Part shown: positions 34,796 to 42,983 of the stretch, piece by piece | How positions within the stretch are numbered: the stretch's first letter is position 1 | How the letters are laid out: each line of letters starts with the position of its first letter | DNA from: Methanohalophilus mahii DSM 5219 | Lineage (GTDB): Archaea; Halobacteriota; Methanosarcinia; Methanosarcinales; Methanosarcinaceae | Assembly (NCBI RefSeq): GCF_000025865.1 | Contig: NC_014002.1 | Location: 806,001 to 870,000, forward strand | Length of the DNA stretch: 64,000 nucleotides | Direction: 5' to 3' | Notes under the pieces: model-generated | Seen by the model: only the letters and a program-made list of their open reading frames with translations | What the model was told of the DNA's origin: nothing | Databases searched by the model: none | Translations under genes and position numbers: made by a program

Positions 34796-35230
34796 TCAAA
34801 GGGTCACATTTTCCTGTTCCTGACGCAATTTAGGCGAATCAATCCATGCACCGGCAACCCTTGTTTCTCCATTTTCTTCTTTTAAAGCGATACTGAACAA
34901 TCCTTCTGAACCATCTTCAAAGGTAACGGTATAAACAATAGTTACAAACCTTTCACCTTCAACAGATTTGAGGAACTCCAATGATACAGGTTTGCCTACG
35001 GTGGACATCAACATCCCATTTACTTCATAGAAAGTTTCCTCAGGAAGGGCCTTTTTCATAGTGGGTGTGAATTTTTCCGAAAAAAGTGTGTAATTGTCCT
35101 GTTGCATCCCTTTTATAAGCTGATTTGCAATGGGGTCTGCATATTCCTTTGCACGTTGTTCTTCTGAATCATGCATGCATCCTGCTGTCAACAGGAACAA
35201 AATTACACATACCATTACTATTTTTTTCAT
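34796..35230 (-). CDS. DUF3887-like lipoprotein
   Basis: A 144-residue exported protein: a basic start, a hydrophobic signal (VMVCVILFLLTAGC) ending in a lipobox-like LTAGC, then a small alpha/beta domain (ADPIANQLIKGMQQDNYTLF, VTIVYTVTFEDG) like DUF3887. ATG 35230 overlaps the kinase stop (ATGA), so it is the third gene of the unit response regulator - kinase - lipoprotein. It could be a sensor partner or a target of the kinase; not established. Confidence 0.7.
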   Translation of the reverse strand: MKKIVMVCVILFLLTAGCMHDSEEQRAKEYADPIANQLIKGMQQDNYTLFSEKFTPTMKKALPEETFYEVNGMLMSTVGKPVSLEFLKSVEGERFVTIVYTVTFEDGSEGLFSIALKEENGETRVAGAWIDSPKLRQEQENVTL

Positions 35231-36954
35231 TCTTCCCACTTCCTCAACGTAAATACAAATGTGCTGCCGACCCCTGGCTCACTTTTTACCCTTATAGAGC
35301 CACCGTGGCCTTCTATTATTCCCTTGATAATCGCAAGCCCAAGGCCACTACCTCCCACTTTGCGGCGTGAGGTACTGTCTACCTGATAGAATTTTTCAAA
35401 TATTTTTTCCTGCTCGTTTTCGGGTATGCCTATACCCTTGTCAATAACACTTATTTCCACGAAATCTCCAGTCTCTTCAGTTTTAATTTTTATGCTTTCG
35501 CCTCTATCGGCTGTGAATTTGATAGCGTTGTTGAGTAAATTGACAAAAACCCTCAACAGTTTATCCTTATCCGCTTTGACCCGGGGGTCATTATCCAACT
35601 CTCTTTCAATGGCAATTCCATGTTTTGTTGCCATTGGTTCCATCATCTGGATTACATTATCAATGATTTCTTTGAGGTCGACCTTTTCTTCTTTGAAAAC
35701 CATCCTGCCTGATTCAATGCGGGAAATGTCAAGCAGGTCATCAACCATCCTGGATTGCCTGTCTATATTGCGGATTATGAGGTCAAGCATCTCTTCCTGG
35801 GTTTCTCTGTCATAGTCTTCTTCCCGGAGAAACTCACTTGATGTGCGTATGGCTGTGAGAGGAGTTTTCAATTCATGTGAGACCATGGATAGGAACTCAT
35901 TCTTCACACGGTTGAGTTTTTGCAGTCGCTGGTTGGAATTTTCCAGTTGTTCGGTTTTTTTATCTACCTCTTCCTCCAATTTACGATTCCAGGAGAAAAA
36001 GATCAATGATATCAGTGAGGTGAAGAACAAAATAAAAAATGTCGTTATTATCATAAAGGTTGCCTGTTTCAGGTATATGGAGCGTACAATTGAGGTTATG
36101 AAAGGTACAGGTGTCACAACACCTACAGACCACACCTGGTTATACCATTGTATTGGTACATATGATACGAGTTTTTCTTCCAGTTCATTGTTTTCATTGA
36201 GTTCTTCAAAACGCCCCATTCCTTCTTTTCCTTCCGTCTGTTCCCCAAGTATGTAAAGACGGTCCTGGTCAGGCTCATTGAGAATATCGAAGTAATTTTT
36301 TCCTGTTTCGTTTGGTTTGTCACTGCGATAAAGCAGCTTTCCTCTGTCATTGATAATGTATACATAACCGGCAGATGAATCATAACTTTGTATGACCCTT
36401 TCTGTGATTTCCTCGATACGTATTATTGCCAGGACAGTTCCTTTGAAATCATTTCCAGAATAAACGGGAACCCAAACATACATTGCAAGTTCGTCTTCAA
36501 ATGTGTATGTAGGATCGGTAATATAGGTCCTTCCCATTGATTTTGTTTTTTGGAAGGCTTGATCCATGTTGTTTTCATGCAGGTTATATCCCAGAGGTGT
36601 TCTATCCTCAGGATAACCAGAGACAATGGTGCCGCTTTCATCGATATATTCAAGGGCATAAAATCCCTGCGACCTTTCGTAAAGGGATTTGAAAGATCTC
36701 ATATAGAAGTCATCAGGAACTCCATTTTCAGCACCTGCTATTACTTCCAGGGCTACGATCTTCTCATTCAGAAACTCTGTGACGCCCGATGATATTTGTT
36801 TTGCATTGAGGGTCTGTTGTTCTGTATATTGTTCCTCAAAGATTTCCTGGACCTCGAGGTTTGAACGTGCCCCCAAAAAAACAACAGAACCTATAAAAAG
36901 AAGGGCAATGAAAGTTATGATGATTATGTTATATCGTCGATTGCTGAAAAACAT
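35227..36954 (-). CDS. Membrane sensor histidine kinase with extracellular Cache domain
   Basis: A 575-residue kinase. A first membrane helix (about 8-30), a roughly 250-residue external double-Cache-like domain (FYALEYIDESGTIVSGYPED, MYVWVPVYSGND), a second helix (about 295-318), a coiled coil, a HisKA domain with LSMVSHELKTPLTAI (phospho-accepting His), and an HATPase domain with the N box (NLLNNAIKFT) and glycine boxes (VIDKGIGIPENE, VGGSGLGLAII). It senses a small ligand outside the cell. The response regulator is encoded eight bases upstream and is the likely partner. Confidence 0.92.
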   Translation of the reverse strand: MFFSNRRYNIIIITFIALLFIGSVVFLGARSNLEVQEIFEEQYTEQQTLNAKQISSGVTEFLNEKIVALEVIAGAENGVPDDFYMRSFKSLYERSQGFYALEYIDESGTIVSGYPEDRTPLGYNLHENNMDQAFQKTKSMGRTYITDPTYTFEDELAMYVWVPVYSGNDFKGTVLAIIRIEEITERVIQSYDSSAGYVYIINDRGKLLYRSDKPNETGKNYFDILNEPDQDRLYILGEQTEGKEGMGRFEELNENNELEEKLVSYVPIQWYNQVWSVGVVTPVPFITSIVRSIYLKQATFMIITTFFILFFTSLISLIFFSWNRKLEEEVDKKTEQLENSNQRLQKLNRVKNEFLSMVSHELKTPLTAIRTSSEFLREEDYDRETQEEMLDLIIRNIDRQSRMVDDLLDISRIESGRMVFKEEKVDLKEIIDNVIQMMEPMATKHGIAIERELDNDPRVKADKDKLLRVFVNLLNNAIKFTADRGESIKIKTEETGDFVEISVIDKGIGIPENEQEKIFEKFYQVDSTSRRKVGGSGLGLAIIKGIIEGHGGSIRVKSEPGVGSTFVFTLRKWEE

Positions 36955-36962
36955 GAGAATGA

Positions 36963-37475
36963 TCAGTTTTGTGCCCGGCGCAATACCATTCTAATACGGG
37001 CTTTGAGTTCTCTCAGGTTGAAGGGTTTTGTGATATAATCGTCTGCACCTGTCTCGATTCCTTCTATCCGGTCATCAACTTCGCCTTTTGCAGTAAGCAT
37101 TATTATGGGGATGTGGTTATACAACTCATCTTTTTTCAGTTGTTTGCATATTTCAAAACCATCCATATCCGGCATCATGACATCCAGAAGAATAAGATCG
37201 GGTGTTTTTTCTTCGATTGCTTCAAGACCTGTCTTCCCGTTATATGCCTCAATAACGTTATATCCTTCTGATTGTAATGCTCTTTTTGCGGCAATTATAG
37301 CATCGGGCTCGTCATCTATTATAAGGATGGTTTGCCTGGAATCTCCCATCTCTTCAAGTCTTGTTTGTATTGTTTTTTCAGATATTTTCAGTACATCTGC
37401 CAGTTCGACTGCAGAAAGGGCCGGATTCTTTTCAAGAAGGCTGAGTATCTTGTCGTCAAGTTCTTTTTCGGGCAT
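36963..37475 (-). CDS. Response regulator with N-terminal helix-turn-helix
   Basis: A 170-residue protein in an unusual order: a short N-terminal winged-helix-like HTH (about residues 1-45: KILSLLEKNPALSAVELADV, then KISEKTIQTRLEEMG) followed by a complete receiver domain (ILIIDDEPDAIIAAKRAL, phospho-Asp in LILLDVMMPDMDG, conserved Thr in MLTAKG, Lys in ITKPFNLRELKARI). Most regulators have the receiver first. Start ATG 37475 is used; an in-frame ATG is nine bases up. It precedes the kinase gene and probably works with it. Confidence 0.85.
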   Translation of the reverse strand: MPEKELDDKILSLLEKNPALSAVELADVLKISEKTIQTRLEEMGDSRQTILIIDDEPDAIIAAKRALQSEGYNVIEAYNGKTGLEAIEEKTPDLILLDVMMPDMDGFEICKQLKKDELYNHIPIIMLTAKGEVDDRIEGIETGADDYITKPFNLRELKARIRMVLRRAQN

Positions 37476-37589
37476 AATGACCACTAAATAATATCAGTAT
37501 TCCTATCAAATAGTCTATGCTATTAAAGCTTTTCCAAATATATGAAAGACCTGTTATTCAGAGATATAAGTTGACCATAATTAGAAAAC

Positions 37590-37600
37590 CTTATAAAATA
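37590..37600 (+). promoter_or_regulatory. TATA box giving a probable leaderless transcript
   Basis: CTTATAAAATA lies with its centre 26 bases before the ATG at 37621. At the usual archaeal distance transcription would begin at or next to the start codon. No ribosome binding site is visible in between. Confidence 0.5.
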
Positions 37601-37620
37601 TAATATTGTAAGTAAACAGG

Positions 37621-37902
37621 ATGGATGTTCTCGAAAAGATATTCGGCAAGACTGCACAGATGACTGTGCTTAAAAATCTGATATCCCATAGGGAAGACTC
37701 TACCTATCTCTCAGGGATTGCAGAAGAGACGGGCTTGTCTCATTCGAGTGTTGCCCGTGTCATAGCACCCCTTGTAGAAACAGGTATTGTTAAGGAGAAA
37801 CCCCTGGGAAAACAGATACGTACTTTCAGTCTGAATATGGATAGTGAATTGACACAGCTTGTCCTTGAATTCTATGATCGTATTCAGGAGTTTGCCGATT
37901 AA
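37621..37902 (+). CDS. Winged-helix transcriptional regulator
   Basis: A 93-residue single-domain regulator: FGKTAQMTVLKNLISHRED, then TYLSGIAEETGLSHSSVARVIAPL (helix-turn-helix), a wing (KPLGKQIRTFSLN) and a C-terminal dimer helix. It resembles many small MarR/ArsR-like archaeal regulators. It is divergent from the response regulator and ends three bases before the convergent sensor-domain gene of the ABC operon, so either may be under its control. Confidence 0.78.
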   Translation: MDVLEKIFGKTAQMTVLKNLISHREDSTYLSGIAEETGLSHSSVARVIAPLVETGIVKEKPLGKQIRTFSLNMDSELTQLVLEFYDRIQEFAD

Positions 37903-37905
37903 TTC

Positions 37906-38571
37906 TTAATATGATTTTTGTTCATCCAATGTTTCCGTATGAACGTCACTGTTATTCTTTTCAAGCATAATTTTTGCAAGATTACCGGATATAGCCGCCA
38001 GGGCATTGGTTATGTGAAGTGTACAGACTGCAATTATTATTCCCAGACAGGCTGTTAGAATTGCCTCAGGCAAGATGTCTATCAGGATTCTTGATTTTCC
38101 CGGAGACCAGTATATAGTTATAAACGGTGCGAATATAAGTCCAAGGGTCAAAGTAAAACAGATAGCCAGTATTATAAGTGTAAATATCCCGAAGGGAAAT
38201 TTGATGAATAAAAACATCATACCCTTCCAGGCAGCTGGGTCTGCAAGCCTGTTTTTAATGTTACTCCAGAAGTTTACAGGGGGTTTTTCCTCATAAGAAA
38301 GCGGAGATATATCTACGCCAAGCAATCTGGTTGCCAGTTCCCTTTCAAAATTTACCAGTTCCCACCATGCCACCAGTACCAGCAGAAGGACGGGTAGTCC
38401 TATGATAATTATGGAAAAGCTTAAGCCTACAAGCAGGCCGGATGTCAGGAAAAGGAAATATGCGGTACCCAGGGGAAATGTGAATATTACATAAAGCAGG
38501 TTCAGGTACGTCTGACGCTGGAACATCACACCAAAAAATGAACTGAACAATTTGTTTATGTTTCTCATCAC
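37906..38571 (-). CDS. PF13796-type 'Sensor' domain membrane protein
   Basis: A 221-residue membrane protein with four strong helices: TYLNLLYVIFTFPLGTAYFL, a second with SIIIIGLPVLLLVLVAWWELV, the linker ERELATRLLGVDISP, and two later helices. This order (helix pair, RxLLGVDI linker, helix pair) is that of the PF13796 Sensor module, normally joined to a kinase. Here it stands alone as the last gene of the ABC exporter unit. Role inferred as an accessory or sensor of that transporter. Confidence 0.65.
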   Translation of the reverse strand: MMRNINKLFSSFFGVMFQRQTYLNLLYVIFTFPLGTAYFLFLTSGLLVGLSFSIIIIGLPVLLLVLVAWWELVNFERELATRLLGVDISPLSYEEKPPVNFWSNIKNRLADPAAWKGMMFLFIKFPFGIFTLIILAICFTLTLGLIFAPFITIYWSPGKSRILIDILPEAILTACLGIIIAVCTLHITNALAAISGNLAKIMLEKNNSDVHTETLDEQKSY

Positions 38572-38595
38572 AAATCCTGCTGTTTTATATTTCTA

Positions 38596-38814
38596 TTATC
38601 GGTTGCGTTTATTCTTCCTGAGGATAAAGTATAGTATGGCTCCCAGTAAATGGGTAAATACAATAACTATTATCCAGATCAGTCTCTCATTGCTTCTGTC
38701 TGTTTCCTTTGTGATGCAATCTATAAGCATCCATATCCAGAATAATGTCCCGAATATTCCTATTCCAAAAAGAAGGATGATATTAAAGAAAGGCATTGCT
38801 ATCATGTCAAACAT
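38596..38814 (-). CDS. PLDc_N-type small membrane protein
   Basis: A 72-residue protein with two membrane helices: IILLFGIGIFGTLFWIWMLI, a DCITKETDRSNERLIW linker, then IVIVFTHLLGAILYFILRK. This is the N-terminal domain seen ahead of cardiolipin-synthase-like proteins, often found alone next to transporters. It begins nine bases after the ABC permease stop on the minus strand. Confidence 0.72.
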   Translation of the reverse strand: MFDMIAMPFFNIILLFGIGIFGTLFWIWMLIDCITKETDRSNERLIWIIVIVFTHLLGAILYFILRKNKRNR

Positions 38815-38823
38815 TCCATCACC

Positions 38824-40038
38824 TCATTCGTTTCTTAAAGCATCTGTCGGATTCATCTTTGCAGCCTTGTTGGCGGGATATACCCCTGCTACAAGCCCTA
38901 CAAAGACTGAAATTATAAAACCGGCTGCGATTTTGGATAACGGGAATGCTACCGGCAAATTCATGAAACTTTCAGCTATATAGGCACCTGCCATTCCCAT
39001 CAAAGTCCCTGCAATCCCTCCGAAAAGTCCCACTATCATTGCCTCTACGATAAATAGATTCAGTATACTTGTATTGGTATATCCCAGCGATTTCATCAAA
39101 CCGATTTCCTGTGTTCTTTCAGTCACTGTGACAAGCATAATATTCATTATTCCGATTGATCCAACTACAAGAGATATCAGGGCGACAGCAGTTAGCAGTG
39201 CCCCCAGAGAATCAGATAGTTGCTTTGTTTGTTCCAGGATTTCCACCTGATCCATTATGAAATATGGTTTAGCGTTGTCATTATTCATTTCCCTTGAGTC
39301 TATGCCGAACTGGCGTCCCAGTTTCCCATCAATCTCCTCTGATGTTTGCTCAACTACCTCCATACTTTTTGCCTTTATGAAAAATGAATCATAATGATTT
39401 TCCCCAAGCATGGAATTCATTGTGGCAATCGGTATGAATATTCTATTGTCTGGTTCTATGCCCGATTGTACCAGTTGAGTATCAGGGCTCTGGAGTATTC
39501 CTTTTACAACAAACCTGTGGCTGACACTTTCTCCATTGCTTTTGGTGAAAGTCACATCTATTGAATTCTTATTCCCCACGGGCCTGTCAAAGATTTCTTC
39601 TGCAACTTCAGAGCCAATCACTGCAGCATAGCTGTCTTTATCTATCAGGAAATTTCCTTCAGCCAGCTGCAGGTTTGCCACTTCGGGGTAATCTTCTGTC
39701 ACCCCCATTATACCTACATGCCGCCGGGATGATTGGTAACTGACAGTCGCAGTCTGACTATTTATAGGTGAGATTCCGTCAACTTCCTGCAGATTGGAAA
39801 TAAGGCTCTTTTCTTCCTTGCCAAGAATACCCGGTTCCTTACTTTCTACTATAATGAAATTTGAACCTACGGCTCCGATCTCATCAGTAAAAAACTGGTT
39901 GAAACTGGCACCAAGTGACACATTGGCAATTACTGCTGCCACTCCTATTACAATTCCCAGGGTAGTCAGGAGGGAACGCAGTTTTGCACTGCGTATGCTC
40001 CCAAGGGCTATCTTGAATGCCTGTTTGGGATTTACCAT
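38824..40038 (-). CDS. ABC transporter permease (MacB/FtsX type)
   Basis: A 404-residue permease: an N-terminal helix (SLLTTLGIVIGVAAVIANVS), a large external MacB_PCD domain (about residues 45-270), and three C-terminal helices with SIGIMNIMLVTVTERTQEIG and GLMKSLGYTNTSILNLFIVE. This topology is that of MacB-like exporters that push substrates out from the membrane face. It follows a COG1361 protein gene and works with the ATPase at 41.3 kb. Confidence 0.88.
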   Translation of the reverse strand: MVNPKQAFKIALGSIRSAKLRSLLTTLGIVIGVAAVIANVSLGASFNQFFTDEIGAVGSNFIIVESKEPGILGKEEKSLISNLQEVDGISPINSQTATVSYQSSRRHVGIMGVTEDYPEVANLQLAEGNFLIDKDSYAAVIGSEVAEEIFDRPVGNKNSIDVTFTKSNGESVSHRFVVKGILQSPDTQLVQSGIEPDNRIFIPIATMNSMLGENHYDSFFIKAKSMEVVEQTSEEIDGKLGRQFGIDSREMNNDNAKPYFIMDQVEILEQTKQLSDSLGALLTAVALISLVVGSIGIMNIMLVTVTERTQEIGLMKSLGYTNTSILNLFIVEAMIVGLFGGIAGTLMGMAGAYIAESFMNLPVAFPLSKIAAGFIISVFVGLVAGVYPANKAAKMNPTDALRNE

Positions 40039-40050
40039 GAGTGTCCCACC

Positions 40051-41280
40051 TTAATTCTTTCTTCGATACAGTACGGCTGCAGGAATCAGCAGGCCAACAA
40101 GTGCAAGAGCGGCAATTGCAATATTGCTGATCCCGTTTTCGTCTTCATGTACTGTTTTGAAAGCTTCCAGTTGTGATGTGGTCTGGTGTGCATTCATTCC
40201 GTTGCGATATTCAACGGTTATTTCCAGAGGTTCTGTGATATTTTCTCTCATCTGGTTGGCTTCGAATTGGATGGAGAACAGTTCATCAGGTTCCATTGTA
40301 CCCACGAAATATTCTCGGGGTGAAAATTCAATACCTTCTGCTTCTGGTATTACGTTGACCGAATAAAGGGTGTTCTGTCGTATATTTGCCACATCAAATT
40401 CTATTGTTCCTTTCCCGTTAACCAGGGTAGGGGTAATGGTTGGTATTACCTTTACATCTGCATTATCAACCTTTACAGGAATTTCCCAGTTGCAGTCATA
40501 TATGTGGGAGTTACTCTTGATTACAAGATTCAGGTAATGAGTACCTGCAAAGAGCTGTTCATCCACTTCAAGGTTATAAGTGATGTCCATCTTATCCCCG
40601 GGTCCCAGTAATCCGTAAGTATCGGATATGCTTGATACTTCAATTCCTTCATCAGCTTCCAGGGAAGATGATTGGATATGAGCATTGGTGTCGTACTCCT
40701 TACCATCAATAGTTACAGAATGAGTTGTTGCACTGTTTTTGAGACTAAAAGTGATAGTTCCACTGTCGCCGGGTGAGAATACTTCGGGCTCGGCACTTAC
40801 TTCTTCAAGTTCAATTGAACCTTTGCTGTCATAGGATGTTGATCCCACTTTAATCTCAAAGGTATTTTTCAACCAAATAGAATCTTCAGGTTGGTATCTG
40901 ATATCAAATTCGACAGGCCCTGATTTTGCTTCCTCGTCCACATACAGGCGATACTTGTGCACAGCTGCAGTGTCCGGCTTCAGTCTTCCAATATTTTTGA
41001 CAGCATTGGGTGAGGAATCCAGGGCCAGTGGATATTCGGGAAGCATTTCAATTGAGACATCTTCTGCCTCTCCGCTTCCTATGTTTTCTATTTTTATCCA
41101 TACGTCCACGTACTGGCCAATCTCGGCCGGCGAAGGACTATAGCGCATCACGCTTACATCGAGAGTATTTGGCGATGATACTGCTGCGGTTGAGTTAATT
41201 GGGGTCAGTGCGATCAGTAGTATCAGTAGTATCATGAGTGAAATATAAGTCAAGGGTTTCCTGTAATTCATTTGTTTCAC
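40051..41280 (-). CDS. Exported COG1361-type protein with C-terminal membrane anchor
   Basis: A 409-residue protein: signal peptide (about residues 8-33, LTYISLMILLILLIALTPIN), then three or so beta-sandwich repeats (WIKIENIGSGEAEDVSIEM is one), and a C-terminal membrane helix (IAIAALALVGLLIPAAVLY) followed by RRKN. COG1361 proteins are S-layer-like archaeal exoproteins, often encoded between ABC permease and ATPase genes as here. It may be an adaptor on the outer face of the transporter. Confidence 0.75.
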   Translation of the reverse strand: MKQMNYRKPLTYISLMILLILLIALTPINSTAAVSSPNTLDVSVMRYSPSPAEIGQYVDVWIKIENIGSGEAEDVSIEMLPEYPLALDSSPNAVKNIGRLKPDTAAVHKYRLYVDEEAKSGPVEFDIRYQPEDSIWLKNTFEIKVGSTSYDSKGSIELEEVSAEPEVFSPGDSGTITFSLKNSATTHSVTIDGKEYDTNAHIQSSSLEADEGIEVSSISDTYGLLGPGDKMDITYNLEVDEQLFAGTHYLNLVIKSNSHIYDCNWEIPVKVDNADVKVIPTITPTLVNGKGTIEFDVANIRQNTLYSVNVIPEAEGIEFSPREYFVGTMEPDELFSIQFEANQMRENITEPLEITVEYRNGMNAHQTTSQLEAFKTVHEDENGISNIAIAALALVGLLIPAAVLYRRKN

Positions 41281-41281
41281 C

Positions 41282-41989
41282 TCAGTTGTTTTCTATGTAT
41301 CCATCTTTCAGGTGTATGGTTCGGCTTGCATACTCAGCGGTCTGTGGATCGTGTGTTATCATTATTACTGTACTTCCCTGCCGATGCAGTTTTGAGAAGA
41401 GGTTCATTATTTCCAGACTGGTTTTAGAATCCAGGTTACCTGTGGGTTCATCGGCAAGAATTATCGATGGATTATTGATAAGTGAACGTGCTATGGCAAC
41501 CCTCTGGCATTGGCCTCCTGACATTTCGGAAGGTTTGTGACCCATCCGGTTTCCCAGTCCTACAAGTTCAAGGAGTTCAATGCCTCTTTTTTCCGGATCC
41601 ACGTTATCCTTGCTGTTCTCGTAGGTTGGAAGCAGGACATTTTCAAGAGCATTCATACGGGAAATAAGATTGAAATTCTGGAAGACAAAACCGATTTCCA
41701 GTCCTCGTAATTTTGCGATTTCACTATCAGAAAGTTCACTTATGTTACGATTGCTAGTCCTTACCTCTCCCATCGTGGGCCTGTCAAGGCAGCCAAGCAT
41801 ATTCATAAGTGTACTTTTTCCGGAACCTGAAGGCCCCATTATTGCCACGAATTCTCCGCGGTTTATTGTGAGATCAATTCCATGCAATATCGGGATTTCC
41901 TGATCAGCGAGCCTGTAACTTTTGAGCAGGCCTATAGTTTCAATAGCAGGGTTGCATGATGTTTTGTTTTCTCTTGGGGGTTGCTGCAT
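41282..41989 (-). CDS. ABC transporter ATP-binding protein (LolD/MacB-like)
   Basis: A 235-residue ATPase with Walker A in AIMGPSGSGKSTLMNMLGCL, Q-loop in FVFQNFNLISR, the signature MSGGQCQRVAIARSLINNP (QCQR in place of the common QQQR), Walker B ILADEPTGNLDS and the H-loop ITHDPQ. The start is ATG 41989, with GAGGT ahead; a longer frame begins in the promoter. It powers the neighbouring permease and is the first gene of the unit reaching 37906. Confidence 0.88.
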   Translation of the reverse strand: MQQPPRENKTSCNPAIETIGLLKSYRLADQEIPILHGIDLTINRGEFVAIMGPSGSGKSTLMNMLGCLDRPTMGEVRTSNRNISELSDSEIAKLRGLEIGFVFQNFNLISRMNALENVLLPTYENSKDNVDPEKRGIELLELVGLGNRMGHKPSEMSGGQCQRVAIARSLINNPSIILADEPTGNLDSKTSLEIMNLFSKLHRQGSTVIMITHDPQTAEYASRTIHLKDGYIENN

Positions 41990-42041
41990 ATGCCATACCT
42001 CAAAATTTAGTAACATTTGTCTATTTTTAGGCAGGCTAGGC

Positions 42042-42056
42042 TATGGCAATATGGCA
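42042..42056 (+). promoter_or_regulatory. Repeated TATGGCA elements at the ABC operon promoter
   Basis: TATGGCA occurs at 42042-42048 and 42050-42056 on the plus strand, beside the minus-strand TATA box (ATATATAATT at 42056-42065 on the plus strand). A third copy in opposite orientation lies at 41991-41997, next to the start codon. They could be regulator sites; weak evidence. Confidence 0.35.
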
Positions 42057-42109
42057 TATATAATTTACGATACATAGACAAGTTATTTTGAATATATTCA
42101 GGTATGAGA

Positions 42110-42138
42110 AAAAAGTTAAAAGTTAAAAGTTAAAAGTT
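42110..42138. repeat. Heptanucleotide tandem repeat at the end of the MBL gene
   Basis: Four tandem AAAAGTT units run across the stop codon of the metallo-hydrolase gene; read on the minus strand they encode its last residues and stop. Slippage here could change the C-terminus. Confidence 0.7.
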
Positions 42139-42962
42139 GAACCGACGCCAATCTCTTTGACATTGCAGTATCTGGAAAGGAATATCTTTGCTTCAAGATC
42201 AGTGCAATGGCAGGGGTGGATGTTTTTTATATTTCTCTGGTATAGATATTCTGCTGTGTCACGGAGTCGATCTCTGGAAGCAGATAAAAGGTGAAAACCG
42301 CCTATAATATCAATAATTGTATCATTTTTACAGACCTTTTTTGCATATTCAGTTATGTTGCAAATCCCTGAATGGGAACAGCCTGTTATGATAACAATTC
42401 CTTCATCCGAGCACCACACAAGTGCCGAATCATCAGACATTTCGTCCGGTATGGTATCTCCGTTTGGATTTTGCTTTTCTCCAATTGCCTCAGTGGTTTC
42501 AAATTCCAGCTGTCGGGGAATTTCTCCCAGGAAAACAAGATTTTCAGTAATCCAGAAGTTTTTCGTTGTTAAATTCAGTTCAAAGTAATTTTTGAGAACT
42601 TCATCGCTTATGATATTGCCAATATGTGTTGTATTTTCAAAAATAGTAGGTGTCAGAGCAAGTGGGTGGCACACAAGAGCGGGTTTATTTACCTTTTTTT
42701 CCTGAAATTCCCGGTTTGTGTAGTACTTTATCAGTTCGGTCAAGCCCCATGTGTGATCCAGATGGCTGTGGGATAATACTAGATAATCCAGTTTTGCAGG
42801 ATCTATTTCCATTAGAGCGGCATTTTTCAGGAACAAACCTGAATAACCGGTATCAAAAAGAACCTTTTTTCCTCCATCTTCGATAAAAAAGGAAAGAGCA
42901 GGTTCCCCTTCAAAATAATTGTCTATAAGAGTATTATTATCCACAAGCACTGTAATTCTCAT
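42123..42962 (-). CDS. Metallo-beta-lactamase-fold hydrolase, MJ0301-like
   Basis: A 279-residue MBL-fold protein: LVDNNTLIDNYFEGEPALSF at the start, LFDTGYSG, the metal motif VLSHSHLDHTWG (HxHxDH), VIITGCSHSGICNI and HPCHCTD near the C-terminus. The family includes proteins once assigned to methanopterin biosynthesis (dihydropterin aminobenzene phosphate synthase). The specific reaction cannot be told from sequence. The final residues are encoded by a heptamer repeat. It is downstream of thiC. Confidence 0.8.
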   Translation of the reverse strand: MRITVLVDNNTLIDNYFEGEPALSFFIEDGGKKVLFDTGYSGLFLKNAALMEIDPAKLDYLVLSHSHLDHTWGLTELIKYYTNREFQEKKVNKPALVCHPLALTPTIFENTTHIGNIISDEVLKNYFELNLTTKNFWITENLVFLGEIPRQLEFETTEAIGEKQNPNGDTIPDEMSDDSALVWCSDEGIVIITGCSHSGICNITEYAKKVCKNDTIIDIIGGFHLLSASRDRLRDTAEYLYQRNIKNIHPCHCTDLEAKIFLSRYCNVKEIGVGSTFNF

Positions 42963-42983
42963 AAAGAAAAAATTGAGGCCCTG

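Noticed and set aside
42110-42138. CRISPR array or attachment site at the heptamer repeat
   Set aside because: The units are only seven bases, contiguous, and have no spacers; no cas or integrase genes nearby.
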